A DNA stretch of 64,000 bases, taken from positions 80,136-144,135 of the forward strand of contig DASQNC010000044.1 in NCBI GenBank assembly GCA_035645145.1, written 5' to 3'. Shown here one piece after another: positions 19,652-29,002 of the stretch (the first letter of the stretch is position 1; each line of letters opens with the position of its first letter). This stretch comes from Azospirillaceae bacterium. Lineage in GTDB: Bacteria; Pseudomonadota; Alphaproteobacteria; Azospirillales; Azospirillaceae. The notes beneath the pieces were generated by a model. The model saw only the letters and a program-made list of their open reading frames with translations, was not told the DNA's origin and did not search any database. The position numbers and the translations under genes were made by a program.

Positions 19652-20356
19652 CTAGACGCCCGACTCAGTCCCTGTTCCTTGCGGCCGGGATGCGCCGGCC
19701 AAGACACCTTCGAGCCGCGTAAGCTCGCGGGCGAAACGAACGGCGAAACCGCCTTCGGCGATCGCAACATGCACCACATGGGCACGCCCGAGCGCCGCAG
19801 CCAGTTCCCCCGCCGAAAAACTCGTCACCATCGGCAGATCGCGCCGAATGGCCGTTAGTTTGCTCCGCCCCTCCGCCGCCCCATCGGATGCTTCAACGCG
19901 GAACGCCACCTTACCCCCGATCAGGGCTTCGCGCACCTGTTCGAATCCGGCGACGACCTGCCCTGCGCGGCGCGCAAGCCCCAGAATGTCCATGCAGCGG
20001 CGCCGCAGCCCCTCCGCCACCACCCCGCGCAGGTCCGGGGCGACCTCGACGGGGCGGCGGGCGGCGCGCGCGAAGGCGCGCTTTTTCACGGCAAGTTCGA
20101 GCGCATCCTTGTCCGCCGTGACCCAATAGCCACGCCCCGGCAATTTTTCGTCCAGGTCCGGCAGGAGCCGCCCGTCGGGGCCCACGACGAAGCGGATCAT
20201 CCCGTCCTTGGGCGCCACCGCCATGGTGGCGACGCAACGCCGCAGCGGGCTGCGCCGCCCCCCGACCTCCTCACGCTCGTCGGGATCCGGCCCGGGCTCG
20301 AGCCCGGGCGCCCCTTCGAACGAGGGATCCGGCAGCAAAGGGTCTGGCTGCTCCAC
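19652..20356 (-). CDS. YlxR (DUF448)/L7Ae-like RNA-binding fusion protein
   Basis: 234 residues from GTG 20356, with two parts. Residues about 35-115 match the YlxR/DUF448 family (RRCVATMAVAPKDGMIRFVVGPDG and GRGYWVTADKDALELAVKKRAF). Residues about 115-205 resemble an L7Ae-type RNA-binding domain (DILGLARRAGQVVAGFEQVREAL). This fusion is usual between nusA and infB in alphaproteobacteria. YlxR proteins are reported to bind the RNase P protein-RNA or act in transcription; the role here is not visible. 29 bp after nusA; abuts infB. Confidence 0.88.
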   Translation of the reverse strand: MEQPDPLLPDPSFEGAPGLEPGPDPDEREEVGGRRSPLRRCVATMAVAPKDGMIRFVVGPDGRLLPDLDEKLPGRGYWVTADKDALELAVKKRAFARAARRPVEVAPDLRGVVAEGLRRRCMDILGLARRAGQVVAGFEQVREALIGGKVAFRVEASDGAAEGRSKLTAIRRDLPMVTSFSAGELAAALGRAHVVHVAIAEGGFAVRFARELTRLEGVLAGASRPQGTGTESGV

Positions 20357-20385
20357 CGTAACCTGGCCCTCCCCCGGCCCGCGGC

Positions 20386-21885
20386 TCAGCCCGCGGCCTC
20401 GCCTTCGAACCAGTGGGCACGGGCCGCCATGATCAGGGTGTTGGCCTCGTCCTCACCGAGCTGGTCCTTGCCCAGGATCTCGCGCAGCTCGTCGCCGGCG
20501 AGATCACCCAGGTCGTCCAGCGTCTTCACGCCGTTCTCCCCGAGCTTGACCAGCATGGCGGGCGAGAGACCGTCGAGCGCCGCCACCTCGTCCGTCACGC
20601 CCAGGTCGCGCCGCTTCTGGTCGTAGATCTGGTCGCGCTGCGACAGCCAGGTCTGGGCGCGGGCCTTCAGCTCCTCGGCCACGTCCTCGTCGAAGCCCTC
20701 GATGCCGGCCAGTTCCTCGGTTTCGACCAGCGCGATCTCCTCGACCGTGGTGAAACCTTCGGTCACCAGCAGGTGCGCGATGACGTCGTCGACGTCCAGC
20801 GCCTCGATGAACAGGTTGGAGCGGGTCCGGAATTCCTCCTGGCGCCGCTCGGACTCCTCGTTCTCGGTCAGGATGTCGATGTCCCAGCCGGTCAGCATCG
20901 AAGCCAAGCGCACGTTCTGTCCGCGTCGGCCGATCGCCAGCGACAACTGGTCGTCGGGGACCACGACCTCGATGCGCTGGTTCTCGTCGTCCAGCACCAC
21001 CTTGGCCACCTCGGCCGGGGCCAGGGCGTTGACGACGAACGTCGCCGCGTCGGACGACCACGGGATGATGTCGATCTTCTCGCCCTGCAACTCGCCGACC
21101 ACGGCCTGCACGCGGCTGCCGCGCATGCCGACGCAGGCGCCGACCGGGTCGATGGAGCTGTCGTGGCTGACCACGGCGATCTTGGCGCGGCTGCCCGGGT
21201 CGCGGGCCACGGCCTTGATCTCGATGATGCCGTCGTAGATTTCGGGCACCTCCTGCGCGAACAGGCGGGCCATGAACATCGGATGGGTCCGCGACAGGAA
21301 GATCTGCGGGCCGCGCTGTTCCCGGCGGACGTCGAAGATGTAGGCGCGGACGCGGTCGCCGGTCTTGAAGTGCTCACGCGGGAGGCACTCGTCCCGGCGC
21401 AGCACGGCCTCGGCACGGCCGAGGTCGACCGTGACATTGCCGTACTCCACCCGCTTGACGATGCCGTTGACGACCTCGCCGACGCGGTCCTTGTACTCGT
21501 TGAACTGGCGGTCGCGCTCGGCGTCCCGGACCTTCTGGACGATCACCTGTTTGGCGGTCTGGGCCGCGATGCGCCCGAGTTCGGCCAGATCGATCCGGGG
21601 GAACCGTTCGATCAGGAACTCGCCGGCCGTGGCGCCCGGACGGTACCGCTGGGCGTGCTGGACCGAAATCTGGGTGGCGTCGTTCTCGACGGTGTCGACG
21701 ATCTCGCGGTAGCGGGCGAGCTCGACGTCACCCGTCTTGCGGTCGATCACCGCGCGGATGTCGTGCTCGTGCCCGTACTTCGCCCGGCCGGCCTTCTGGA
21801 TGGCCTGCTCCATGGCCTCCAGAACCTGATCCCGTTCGATGTTCTTTTCGCGGGCGACCGCGTCGGCGACTTGAAGGAGTTCCAT
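20386..21885 (-). CDS. nusA: Transcription termination/antitermination protein NusA
   Basis: RNA polymerase-binding elongation factor. 499 residues from ATG 21885: N-terminal polymerase-binding domain, S1 domain ([24 protein letters not shown] near 140-163), two KH domains ([26 protein letters not shown] block and [22 protein letters not shown]) and C-terminal acidic AR repeats ([36 protein letters not shown]). ATG 21885 is preferred to an upstream start at 21900 because [16 protein letters not shown] is the standard start. Lies 45 bp after rimP. Confidence 0.96.
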   Translation of the reverse strand: MELLQVADAVAREKNIERDQVLEAMEQAIQKAGRAKYGHEHDIRAVIDRKTGDVELARYREIVDTVENDATQISVQHAQRYRPGATAGEFLIERFPRIDLAELGRIAAQTAKQVIVQKVRDAERDRQFNEYKDRVGEVVNGIVKRVEYGNVTVDLGRAEAVLRRDECLPREHFKTGDRVRAYIFDVRREQRGPQIFLSRTHPMFMARLFAQEVPEIYDGIIEIKAVARDPGSRAKIAVVSHDSSIDPVGACVGMRGSRVQAVVGELQGEKIDIIPWSSDAATFVVNALAPAEVAKVVLDDENQRIEVVVPDDQLSLAIGRRGQNVRLASMLTGWDIDILTENEESERRQEEFRTRSNLFIEALDVDDVIAHLLVTEGFTTVEEIALVETEELAGIEGFDEDVAEELKARAQTWLSQRDQIYDQKRRDLGVTDEVAALDGLSPAMLVKLGENGVKTLDDLGDLAGDELREILGKDQLGEDEANTLIMAARAHWFEGEAAG

Positions 21886-21930
21886 ACCAGACGTTCCCAA
21901 CCGTGAGTCCTTGCCGTGGGCCCCGCGCCC

Positions 21931-22446
21931 TCAGCCCTGCGCCGCGCCCCCGCCGGAGCGTTCCTGCTCGGCCTGGGCGGCGGCGATCAGTTCGTCCGTC
22001 AGGACGAGCTTCGCGCGCTGGATGTCTTCGACCGGGATGCGCGCGGCCCCCTGGTCCGTGTCGATCATGACGGCACCGTCGGCGACCCCCCGCAACACGC
22101 CGCGGAAGCGTTTGCGGCCGTCGACCGGCAGTTTTGTCTCCACCCTGGCTTCAAAACCGGCGAAGCGTTCGAAATGCTCCAACCGGGTCAGCGGCCGATC
22201 GAGGCCGGGCGAACTGACCTCCAGCCGATAAGCGTCACCGATCGGGTCCTCGACGTCGAGCACCGCCGAAACGGCGTGGCTGACATCGGCGCAATCCTCG
22301 ACGGTGATCGGTGCACGGTCCGTCCGCTCGATCATGATCTGCAGCGTCGGATTCTGCGTGCCCTGCAACTGGACGCGCACGACCTCGTACCCCATCGATT
22401 CGATGGTGGGGGTGATCATGCGTTCGACTTTCGACGTGTCCTGCAC
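21931..22446 (-). CDS. rimP: Ribosome maturation factor RimP
   Basis: 30S assembly factor, first gene of the nusA operon. About 171 residues; conserved YEVVRVQLQ, DCADVSHAVSAVLDVEDPI and LEVSSPGLDRPL blocks identify it. The start is uncertain: GTG 22446 has GGTGGGG about 9 bp upstream, while TTG 22455 and TTG 22482 are in frame. An intrinsic terminator-like hairpin lies just upstream in the leader (22478-22511). Confidence 0.92.
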   Translation of the reverse strand: MQDTSKVERMITPTIESMGYEVVRVQLQGTQNPTLQIMIERTDRAPITVEDCADVSHAVSAVLDVEDPIGDAYRLEVSSPGLDRPLTRLEHFERFAGFEARVETKLPVDGRKRFRGVLRGVADGAVMIDTDQGAARIPVEDIQRAKLVLTDELIAAAQAEQERSGGGAAQG

Positions 22447-22477
22447 GGCCTGCAATCCCCACCCAGGGTGGCGGGGT

Positions 22478-22560
22478 CCCAATAAAGAAAAAGGTGGGCC
22501 GCCGGCCCACCCGAACAGCAGCCTCGAACCGACAGATCCGAAACCGTATGGGGTCTACAC
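22478..22560 (-). promoter_or_regulatory. Leader with intrinsic terminator upstream of rimP-nusA operon (rimP-leader-like attenuator)
   Basis: On the minus strand GGTGGGCC (22511-22504) and GGCCCACC (22500-22493) form a perfect 8-bp stem with a 3-base loop, followed directly by TTTTTCTTTATT, a textbook Rho-independent terminator. No minus-strand gene lies upstream, since the nearest gene runs away on the plus strand, so it must act within the rimP transcript. A conserved rimP leader with a terminator is known from alphaproteobacteria (Rfam rimP family, from memory), so I read this as an attenuator controlling the nusA operon. The rest of 22447-22752 holds the two divergent promoters. Confidence 0.75.
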
Positions 22561-22752
22561 CCTTTAAGATAGCCATTGCGGTCGGTGCTGCAAGAGATTC
22601 CGTTCGGAAAAGTGGCGCGTGCCCGCGGCATTCGCCCTTCGGCACACGCGCCGGGACAAGGAATGGCGCCCCCGATGCACCCGTTGCGCGCGCCGACGCC
22701 GCACGCGCAGTATGCCGCCCTCTCCACGAACGCCGAGGCCGAGAGGCGATCC

Positions 22753-23265
22753 GTGCCGTCCAGAATAGGAAAATCCGCCGCCCTGGCCCCCGTCGCGGCG
22801 GTGTTGGCCCTTGCCGCGTGCCAGCCGGCCGAGCCGGTCCAGGTCGCCCAGGTCGTGGCGCCCCCCGCCGTGGCCGCGCCGCCCCCGCGCACGGTGGAGG
22901 GCGACCTCACCTACAACGACACTCCCGGCTTCGACCGTGCCTTGTCGGGCGAGCTGGCGGCCAGCACCACCCCGGTGAACGTGAACGTGAACGGCGCGGC
23001 CGATCTGGACCATCTGCCCGAGCGGATCGAGCGGTGGTTGAGCGCCGTCCGCCAGTCCGGCGGGCGGGTGCGTGCCCGCCCCCTGTCCGAGCCCGGAAAC
23101 CCACGCCCCGGCCTGACCGTCGACATGCAGGTGCGCCTGGTCGATACCCGCCCCGACCGGGACCTGTTCGACATCGCCCGCGAGTACAACACCGTGGTGC
23201 ATTATGTCCGCGGGTCTGGCCGTGTGGACCGGCTGGAGTTCACACGACGGCAGCCCCTACGCTGA
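22753..23265 (+). CDS. Small putative lipoprotein of unknown function
   Basis: 170 residues from GTG 22753, which has GAGAGG about 6 bp upstream. A short basic start and hydrophobic core end in the lipobox LALAAC with Cys23, so the protein is probably lipidated and sent to the outer or inner membrane. The rest is Ala/Val/Pro-rich then a folded-looking C-terminal part (DLDHLPERIERWLSAVRQSG; DLFDIAREYNTVVHYVRG). I do not recognise a family. The frame is open upstream to 22576, but that part overlaps the rimP promoter region. It converges on the CHAT lipoprotein gene 20 bp away; the two might work together. Confidence 0.7.
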   Translation: MPSRIGKSAALAPVAAVLALAACQPAEPVQVAQVVAPPAVAAPPPRTVEGDLTYNDTPGFDRALSGELAASTTPVNVNVNGAADLDHLPERIERWLSAVRQSGGRVRARPLSEPGNPRPGLTVDMQVRLVDTRPDRDLFDIAREYNTVVHYVRGSGRVDRLEFTRRQPLR

Positions 23266-23285
23266 ACCGCCCCCGGCAATCCCGC

Positions 23286-26200
23286 CTACGACCCGCTGCG
23301 GCCCACCCGGGTCCGCGACGGCCGGCCATATCCCCGGCCGTCCCCATAGAGCGCCAGCGGCGCCCAAATCCGGGGCGTGCCGCGCGCCGCTTCCCGGGCT
23401 TGGGCCTCGCGCAGGGCTTCCGCCCCCGCCCCGCGCGACAGGAACGTTTCCAGTTGGCGCGCGGCGGATGCCCCATCCATCCGCCAATGGGCGGCAACGA
23501 CCAGGTCCGCGCCGGCGACGATGAGGGCATCGGCAAGAGCGGCAATCGATTCCCCGCCGGCAGCGCCCTCCGCTGGCCCCCCATCCGCGAACGGCAACAG
23601 CACGGCCCTTGCCAAGCCGTCGGCCCGGGCGATCTCGCCGATCCCGAGCAGGCCACCGGCCGTCGCAAGCGCCGGTTCCGTGCGACAACGGAGGCGGTCC
23701 GGCAGCAACGCGTGCCCCCCGACCACCACCGTGCCCGTCCGGCGGAGTCCGGCCAGCAGCGCACCGGGGTTGGCGGCTTCGACGGACGTTGCAACATCCA
23801 ATTCCTGCCGGAGCTCGGCCGTCGGCAAACGGGGCAGGCCCGACAGATGGGATCCCGGCATCCCGCCCCCATCGGACGCCCGAACACAGAGACCCGCCAA
23901 ACCGGACAGCGCCCGTCGCCCCCCGGCCCCCGTCATCCCCCGGGCCGCTTCGACCAACGTCACCGGCGATGACGACATGGCTTGCGGTGGCCGGCGGCGC
24001 AGGGTCGCGAAGCTGGCGGCGGTCGGAACAACACTGATGGCGGGTCCGCGGCCAGAGCCCAGCAATGCCGGCGGCAGGTCGAACAGCGGGCCGGACGGAA
24101 CGAGCACCAAGTGCCGCACCCCGTCCAGTGCCGGTCCGAGCGGGGCAAAAAGACCGTTGCGAAGGGCCCCCAACGTCTGCGGATCCGGTAGGCCTCCGGT
24201 CTGGGCGGCACGGCGGACCGCCGCGACCCCGGCGGCGAACGCAGCCGCCCCCGGCCCCCGGCGGTGGCCGGCAAGTGCGCCGTCGGCACGCAGGACGATG
24301 ACGGTGCTGCGGTCCGGGGCGACGTGGACCAAGGCCAATGCCTCGTCCGACGACAGGAGCCGGGCCATTGCGGCGGCTTCGACCGGCTGTGGCCGCCGCA
24401 GGCCGTCGTAGCGCGGCGACCGGGCCGCGATGCGGCGATCGGCCTCGGCCAGCTGGGCCTCGGCGTTGGACAGCATCGCGGTGGCGGCCGTCTGGCGCCG
24501 TTCGGTTCCCGTCCCACCGCGCGACCGCTCGCGCGCCAATGCCTGCCGGGCGACCGCGGCCTCCCGCTCCAGTTCGGTCCGCACCAGCAACAGGTTGGCA
24601 AGTCCGGGATCGGCCCCGGCCAGCGCCCGGGCCATCCGTCCGCGGGCCTGCCACACCAGCGAGGGCTGCGGGCCCTGGACGGCAACGAATGCGGCCTCCA
24701 GATGCGGCCGGCGGGCATCCCCCATCGCGGCGGTGCGGGTTCCGTCACCGGCGCCGAGGAGCAGGTCAAGATAGGCCCCGACCGCCTCCGCCGGCATGCC
24801 GGCCTCGGCCGAAGCCCCGTGCAGGAGAATGGGAAACGCCTCGGCCCACGCGGCCAGCGCCGCCCCGGTGTCACCCCGCGCCGCATCCAGGCGTGCCCGG
24901 CGGATCAGCAGGTCGGCCAACCTGGCATCGGCCCCGAACAGGCGCCGGTGCCGATCCACCGCTTCGGCCAGGATCGTGCGCGCGGCCCCGGCCTCGCCCT
25001 GCCGCTCGGCGATGGCGGCGGCCCGCGCGGCCATATCGCCGCCCCAGAACATGTCTCCGCCCGGTGTCCCCGACGCGATCCGCCGTGCGGCCTCCAACCG
25101 GTCGGCCGCGGGGCGGATCAGGCCGGCCTGCACAAGCAGATCCACCTCGGCCAGAACCGACGCCATCTCTTCGGCCCCCCCGTCCGGGGCGGCCCCGGTC
25201 GCCGCATCCAGCAGTGCCGCAACATCCGCCGTCCGCCCGACCGAGAGGGCGTGGCGGGCCCTGGCAACCGACAGCCGGCGGCGGTCCCGTGGAACAGCCG
25301 AGCGGGCGACCAGGGGCGCGGCAGCCTCCAGGGCGGCGCCGACTTCCCGGGTACGACCGTCCGCGTCGAGGAGCTGGGCTTCCTCGACCAGCAGGGCGCC
25401 CTGCCCCGGTGCCTCGGCACCAAGTGCCGAGGCATGCAGCGACCGCATCTCGCGCCGAACCAGAAGAGCGCCCTGACGATCGCCTTCCGCGGCATAGGCG
25501 CGGGCTTCGCGGTCGAGATCGCCGAACGCCATCACGGTCGCCAGCGGAAGATCCCGGGCGCCGAGCCGGGCCAGCCGGTCGGCCATGCGCGACGCCAATG
25601 TCGGGGTACCGGCGGGTGCGGGGCTGGTCGGCGTCAGGCCCGGGTCGACCATGGCCGCGACGACGGCCTCCATCACCGGCGCAGTCTGTGCCGCGCCGTG
25701 GAACAGGACGACCCAGCGTCCGACCTCCGCCGCCCCCAGGTACATCGGGAACTGGCCCGGGTCGGAAACGCAGGACCGGACGAAGGCCAGACGGGCCGTC
25801 GCGCCGCTCCCCGGGAGGGCCGCCGGCTCCGCTCCGCCGCAGGCACCTTCCCGGGCCCTCGCTTCCGCCCACGGGTGCTCGACGACGGCATCCTCCGGGC
25901 CGAAGTCGGCATTCAACGTCCGCAGCACCGACGCGCTGGGCGTGTCGGCACCCCCGCAACGAATGATGAATTCGTCGGTCAGGGACGGCCCGGTTGGAAC
26001 CAGACGACGAATTTCGCACGCCTCGCCGGACGAGGCCGACGGGAGGCGCAGCGATTGACGGCCACCGGGTGCATCGGGCGCCTGGGCGGCACCTCCGGCC
26101 GGAGGTGCCGCCCCCCACTGGGGGGCCGGCGGTTGGGTCAGAAAGGCGAGCAGCTCATTGCCGGTCTGGCAGCCGGCCAGCATCAACAGGGCCAGCGCCA

Positions 26201-26300
26201 GGAGCGGGGCCCGCCGCCCCGGCGGCCGGCGACGACCGCATCCACGTACCTCAGGTCCGGGGTCGGCGGCGGCAGACGAAGTAGAACGGCGCCCGTCCAT
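23286..26300 (-). CDS. Large CHAT/TPR lipoprotein, probable pseudo-protease
   Basis: 1004 residues with a lipobox (LMLAGC, Cys44) after a long basic N-region, a middle Ala-rich helical part like TPR repeats (about 300-640) and a C-terminal CHAT domain (about 680-1000). CHAT proteins are caspase/separase-like cysteine proteases. The catalytic His is kept (VVVGGHALLPD), but the usual LSACETG cysteine motif reads VLLPFADGG, with Ala where Cys should be, while the following AGADLVVAAHWRMDGAS block is well conserved. I infer a protease-dead scaffold or binding protein facing the periplasm. ATG 26300 overlaps trmB by 50 bp and has AAGGGC 7 bp upstream; no start closer to the lipobox is available. 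Confidence 0.82.
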   Translation of the reverse strand: MDGRRSTSSAAADPGPEVRGCGRRRPPGRRAPLLALALLMLAGCQTGNELLAFLTQPPAPQWGAAPPAGGAAQAPDAPGGRQSLRLPSASSGEACEIRRLVPTGPSLTDEFIIRCGGADTPSASVLRTLNADFGPEDAVVEHPWAEARAREGACGGAEPAALPGSGATARLAFVRSCVSDPGQFPMYLGAAEVGRWVVLFHGAAQTAPVMEAVVAAMVDPGLTPTSPAPAGTPTLASRMADRLARLGARDLPLATVMAFGDLDREARAYAAEGDRQGALLVRREMRSLHASALGAEAPGQGALLVEEAQLLDADGRTREVGAALEAAAPLVARSAVPRDRRRLSVARARHALSVGRTADVAALLDAATGAAPDGGAEEMASVLAEVDLLVQAGLIRPAADRLEAARRIASGTPGGDMFWGGDMAARAAAIAERQGEAGAARTILAEAVDRHRRLFGADARLADLLIRRARLDAARGDTGAALAAWAEAFPILLHGASAEAGMPAEAVGAYLDLLLGAGDGTRTAAMGDARRPHLEAAFVAVQGPQPSLVWQARGRMARALAGADPGLANLLLVRTELEREAAVARQALARERSRGGTGTERRQTAATAMLSNAEAQLAEADRRIAARSPRYDGLRRPQPVEAAAMARLLSSDEALALVHVAPDRSTVIVLRADGALAGHRRGPGAAAFAAGVAAVRRAAQTGGLPDPQTLGALRNGLFAPLGPALDGVRHLVLVPSGPLFDLPPALLGSGRGPAISVVPTAASFATLRRRPPQAMSSSPVTLVEAARGMTGAGGRRALSGLAGLCVRASDGGGMPGSHLSGLPRLPTAELRQELDVATSVEAANPGALLAGLRRTGTVVVGGHALLPDRLRCRTEPALATAGGLLGIGEIARADGLARAVLLPFADGGPAEGAAGGESIAALADALIVAGADLVVAAHWRMDGASAARQLETFLSRGAGAEALREAQAREAARGTPRIWAPLALYGDGRGYGRPSRTRVGRSGS

Positions 26301-26949
26301 TGGCGATGCCCTTCTGCTCGTAGCGGGTCTGCACCCAGTCGGGGGGCGGTGTCCGCCAGCTCCCCTCGTCCCCGAGGTGCCCCTCGAATGCGGGATGGGC
26401 CTGCACATGCTCGGCCATCCAGGCGGCCAAGTCGGGCACATCGCTGGCCAGCCGAAGCTCCGCCCCGTCGCGCATCACCCGGGCAAGACGGTCCAGGTTG
26501 GCCGGACCGATGAACCGCCGCTCGTGATGGCGCTTCTTCGGCCAAGGGTCCGGGAACAGCACGAAGCACCGCCCGATGGAGGCGTCGGCCAGCGCATCCA
26601 GAAGCGGACGCGCGTCATCCGCCAGAATGCGGACATTTGCCCCCAGGCCCCGGCTGTCGAGGATGTCCAGGAGCGATGCCACACCGTTGAGGAAGGGCTC
26701 GCAACCGATGAAGCCGACATCCGGGAGCCGCGCCGATTGCTCGGCCAGATGCTCGCCGCCGCCGAAGCCGACTTCGAGCCAGACATCGCGGACGCCATCG
26801 AACAGCGTGACGGGATCCAGGGATGCCCCCGGCTCCGGCACGGTGGCGGCGAGCCGGGGCAGCATCGTTTGGATGAGGCCGGACTTGCGGACGCGGATCT
26901 TCCGCCCCAGGCGTCGGCCGTACAGTTTGGGTTTGTGGAGTTCGAGCAT
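26251..26949 (-). CDS. trmB: tRNA (guanine-N7-)-methyltransferase
   Basis: Adds N7-methyl to G46 of tRNAs using SAM. 232 residues from ATG 26949 (MLELHKPKLYGRRLGRKIR). SAM-binding motif VWLEVGFGGGEHLAEQ, then GCEPFLNGVASLLD, and the diagnostic VLFPDPWPKKRHHERRF. The frame is open to 27081, but that stretch contains the metK terminator. It follows metK, whose product makes its cofactor; this order is common in alphaproteobacteria. Its 3' end overlaps the start of the CHAT lipoprotein gene. Confidence 0.94.
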   Translation of the reverse strand: MLELHKPKLYGRRLGRKIRVRKSGLIQTMLPRLAATVPEPGASLDPVTLFDGVRDVWLEVGFGGGEHLAEQSARLPDVGFIGCEPFLNGVASLLDILDSRGLGANVRILADDARPLLDALADASIGRCFVLFPDPWPKKRHHERRFIGPANLDRLARVMRDGAELRLASDVPDLAAWMAEHVQAHPAFEGHLGDEGSWRTPPPDWVQTRYEQKGIANGRAPFYFVCRRRPRT

Positions 26950-26993
26950 CCGGCGCGCACACCATCCGCCATGGAACGGTACAAAAGAAACGA

Positions 26994-27019
26994 GCCCGGC
27001 GCCAACGAAGGCGCCGGGC
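26994..27019 (-). terminator. Rho-independent terminator after metK
   Basis: GCCCGGCGCC (26994-27003) pairs perfectly with GGCGCCGGGC (27010-27019) around AACGAA. On the minus strand the stem is followed by a T-rich stretch (TCGTTTCTTTTG). It lies 16 bp after the metK stop codon, so it separates metK from trmB. Confidence 0.85.
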
Positions 27020-27035
27020 CCAGGACAGACAAGGT

Positions 27036-28199
27036 TCAGAAAGAGGAGCGGAGCTTTTCGACCAGATCCGTCCGCTCCCACGAGAAGCCGCCATCGGCGT
27101 CCGGGTTGCGGCCGAAGTGGCCGTAGGCCGCCGTGCGGGCGTAGATCGGGCGGTTGAGGCCCAGATGCTCGCGGATGCCGCGGGGCGACAGGTTCACCAG
27201 TTCCTGGAGCACCTTGGCCAGCTTGTCTTCGTCGACGCGGCCGGTGCCGTAGGTGTCGATGTACAGCGACAGCGGCTTGGAGACACCGATGGCGTAGGAA
27301 ACCTGGATGGTGCAGCGGTCGGCGAGTTCGGCCGCGACGACGTTCTTGGCCAGGTAGCGGCAGGCGTAGGCAGCCGAACGGTCCACCTTGGTCGGGTCCT
27401 TGCCCGAGAACGCGCCACCGCCATGCGGTGCCGCGCCACCGTACGTGTCAACGATGATCTTACGGCCGGTCAGGCCGCAGTCGCCGTCCGGGCCCCCGAT
27501 CACGAATCGGCCCGTCGGGTTCACGTAGAAGGTATCCTCCGGGCACATCCACCCTTCGGGAAGAACCTTGAGGACGTGCGGGCGCACGATCTCGCGGATT
27601 TCCTCCTGGGACACGCCCTCGGCATGCTGGGTGGAGACGACGACCGAGGTCGCCCGCACCGGCTTGCCGTCCCGATACTCCAGGGTCACCTGGCTCTTGG
27701 CATCGGGGCCCAGGGCCTTCATGCCGCCGTGGCGGGCTTCCGCCAGCGACTTCAGAATGTTGTGGGAGAAGTAGATCGGCGCGGGCATCAGCGACGGCGT
27801 CTCGCGGCACGCATAGCCGAACATGATGCCCTGGTCGCCGGCGCCCTCGTCCTTATCGGCGGCGGCATCGACGCCGACCGCAATGTCGGCCGACTGCTGG
27901 TGCAGGCGGACGTCGATCTTGCACGACTGCCAATGGAAGCCGTCCTGCTCGTAGCCGATGTCCTTGATGGCCTCGCGCGCGGTCTGCTCGATCAGTTCGG
28001 GGGTGATCGAGGACGGGCCACGCACCTCGCCGGCGATGCAGACGTAGTTTGTCGTCGCAAGCGTCTCACACGCCACGCGGGCGTACGGATCACGGCTCAG
28101 ATACAGGTCGACAACCGCGTCGGAGATGCGGTCGCAAACCTTATCCGGGTGCCCTTCGGAGACGGACTCGCTGGTGAAGACGTAATTGAGCTTGGCCAC
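27036..28199 (-). CDS. metK: S-adenosylmethionine synthetase
   Basis: Makes SAM from methionine and ATP. 387 residues from GTG 28199 ([25 protein letters not shown]); conserved [11 protein letters not shown] hexapeptide-type ATP motif near 117-127 and [22 protein letters not shown] is preferred because it opens the conserved N-terminus; upstream open frame to 28328 is not family-like. The 141 bp upstream should hold its promoter. I looked for a SAM-sensing riboswitch there and could not recognise one. Confidence 0.96.
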   Translation of the reverse strand: MAKLNYVFTSESVSEGHPDKVCDRISDAVVDLYLSRDPYARVACETLATTNYVCIAGEVRGPSSITPELIEQTAREAIKDIGYEQDGFHWQSCKIDVRLHQQSADIAVGVDAAADKDEGAGDQGIMFGYACRETPSLMPAPIYFSHNILKSLAEARHGGMKALGPDAKSQVTLEYRDGKPVRATSVVVSTQHAEGVSQEEIREIVRPHVLKVLPEGWMCPEDTFYVNPTGRFVIGGPDGDCGLTGRKIIVDTYGGAAPHGGGAFSGKDPTKVDRSAAYACRYLAKNVVAAELADRCTIQVSYAIGVSKPLSLYIDTYGTGRVDEDKLAKVLQELVNLSPRGIREHLGLNRPIYARTAAYGHFGRNPDADGGFSWERTDLVEKLRSSF

Positions 28200-28340
28200 G
28201 GGCGTTCTCGGAGAGTGGCAGGATCGGGGGGCGCCCGGTCGCCGGAGACCAGAAGACGCTGTGATTTTTCTGGCAACCTTGCGCCCCCCGGTCAAGGACA
28301 AACCCCGAGGCACACCCGTGGCGCGCACCCCACTTGCGGA

Positions 28341-28886
28341 TTACGACGCGCGCTGCTCGCCGGATTCGCCCAGCCCGCGGGCCTGGGCGTCGGGCAACCC
28401 GGCCTCCGGCGCCGCGGCCGGTCCACCCATCATGGCGCCGGTCGCAACCGCCTTGGTCAGTTCGAAAATCCGCTTGCGCACTTGTGGATCCTGGATTCGG
28501 TAATACGCCCGAACCAGCTCCAGCGTCTCGCGCTTGGCCATCGGATCGGGCTCGAATCCACCGGTGCCCGCGTCGGCGGAGACCGGCTGCTCGGCCGGTG
28601 GGGGTCCGCCCAACTCGTTGGGCATGTCGTCGAAGAAAAACGAGACCGGAACGTCCAGCACCCGGCTGAGATCGTACAGACGCGACGCCCCGATGCGGTT
28701 CGCACCGCGCTCGTACTTCTGGACCTGCTGGAACGTCAGGCCGATCGCCTCACCCAGCTTTTCCTGGCTCATGCCCAGAAGGGTACGGCGCAAACGGACC
28801 CGCGATCCGACATGCACGTCGATGGGATTGGGTTTCCCGGTTTTCGGACGGCCGCCGCCACGACGGCCCCGAGGCGATGGTTGCAT
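28341..28886 (-). CDS. XRE/Cro-type helix-turn-helix transcriptional regulator
   Basis: 181 residues. A basic Gly/Arg-rich start is followed by an HTH_3 domain at about 27-82 (VGSRVRLRRTLLGMSQEKLGEAIG and FQQVQKYERGANRIGASRLYDLSRVL). The C-terminal half contains a helical ETLELVRAYYRIQDPQVRKRIFELTKAVA segment found in the same regulators of other alphaproteobacteria. It lies between lnt and metK, a conserved position in the class, but its target is not shown by the sequence. Regulation of metK or of its own gene is a guess. Confidence 0.88.
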   Translation of the reverse strand: MQPSPRGRRGGGRPKTGKPNPIDVHVGSRVRLRRTLLGMSQEKLGEAIGLTFQQVQKYERGANRIGASRLYDLSRVLDVPVSFFFDDMPNELGGPPPAEQPVSADAGTGGFEPDPMAKRETLELVRAYYRIQDPQVRKRIFELTKAVATGAMMGGPAAAPEAGLPDAQARGLGESGEQRAS

Positions 28887-29002
28887 GGCTCAGCCCCTTC
28901 GATACGGCAGGCATCCACCCGGAAACCCGGCTCCGGGTCCTGTGCAGCCTGTGGTAGTTCGCCCGTTGAGCCCTGCAAGCGGGCCCTAACTATGCGTCTC
29001 GG

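Noticed and set aside
16736..19858. 1040-codon plus-strand open frame opposite infB
   Set aside because: Antisense shadow of IF-2; no start context or family-like composition.
28200..28340. SAM riboswitch ahead of metK
   Set aside because: I checked for the expected pseudoknot or SAM/SAH-type features and could not identify any; the region only shows a possible TTGACC hexamer.
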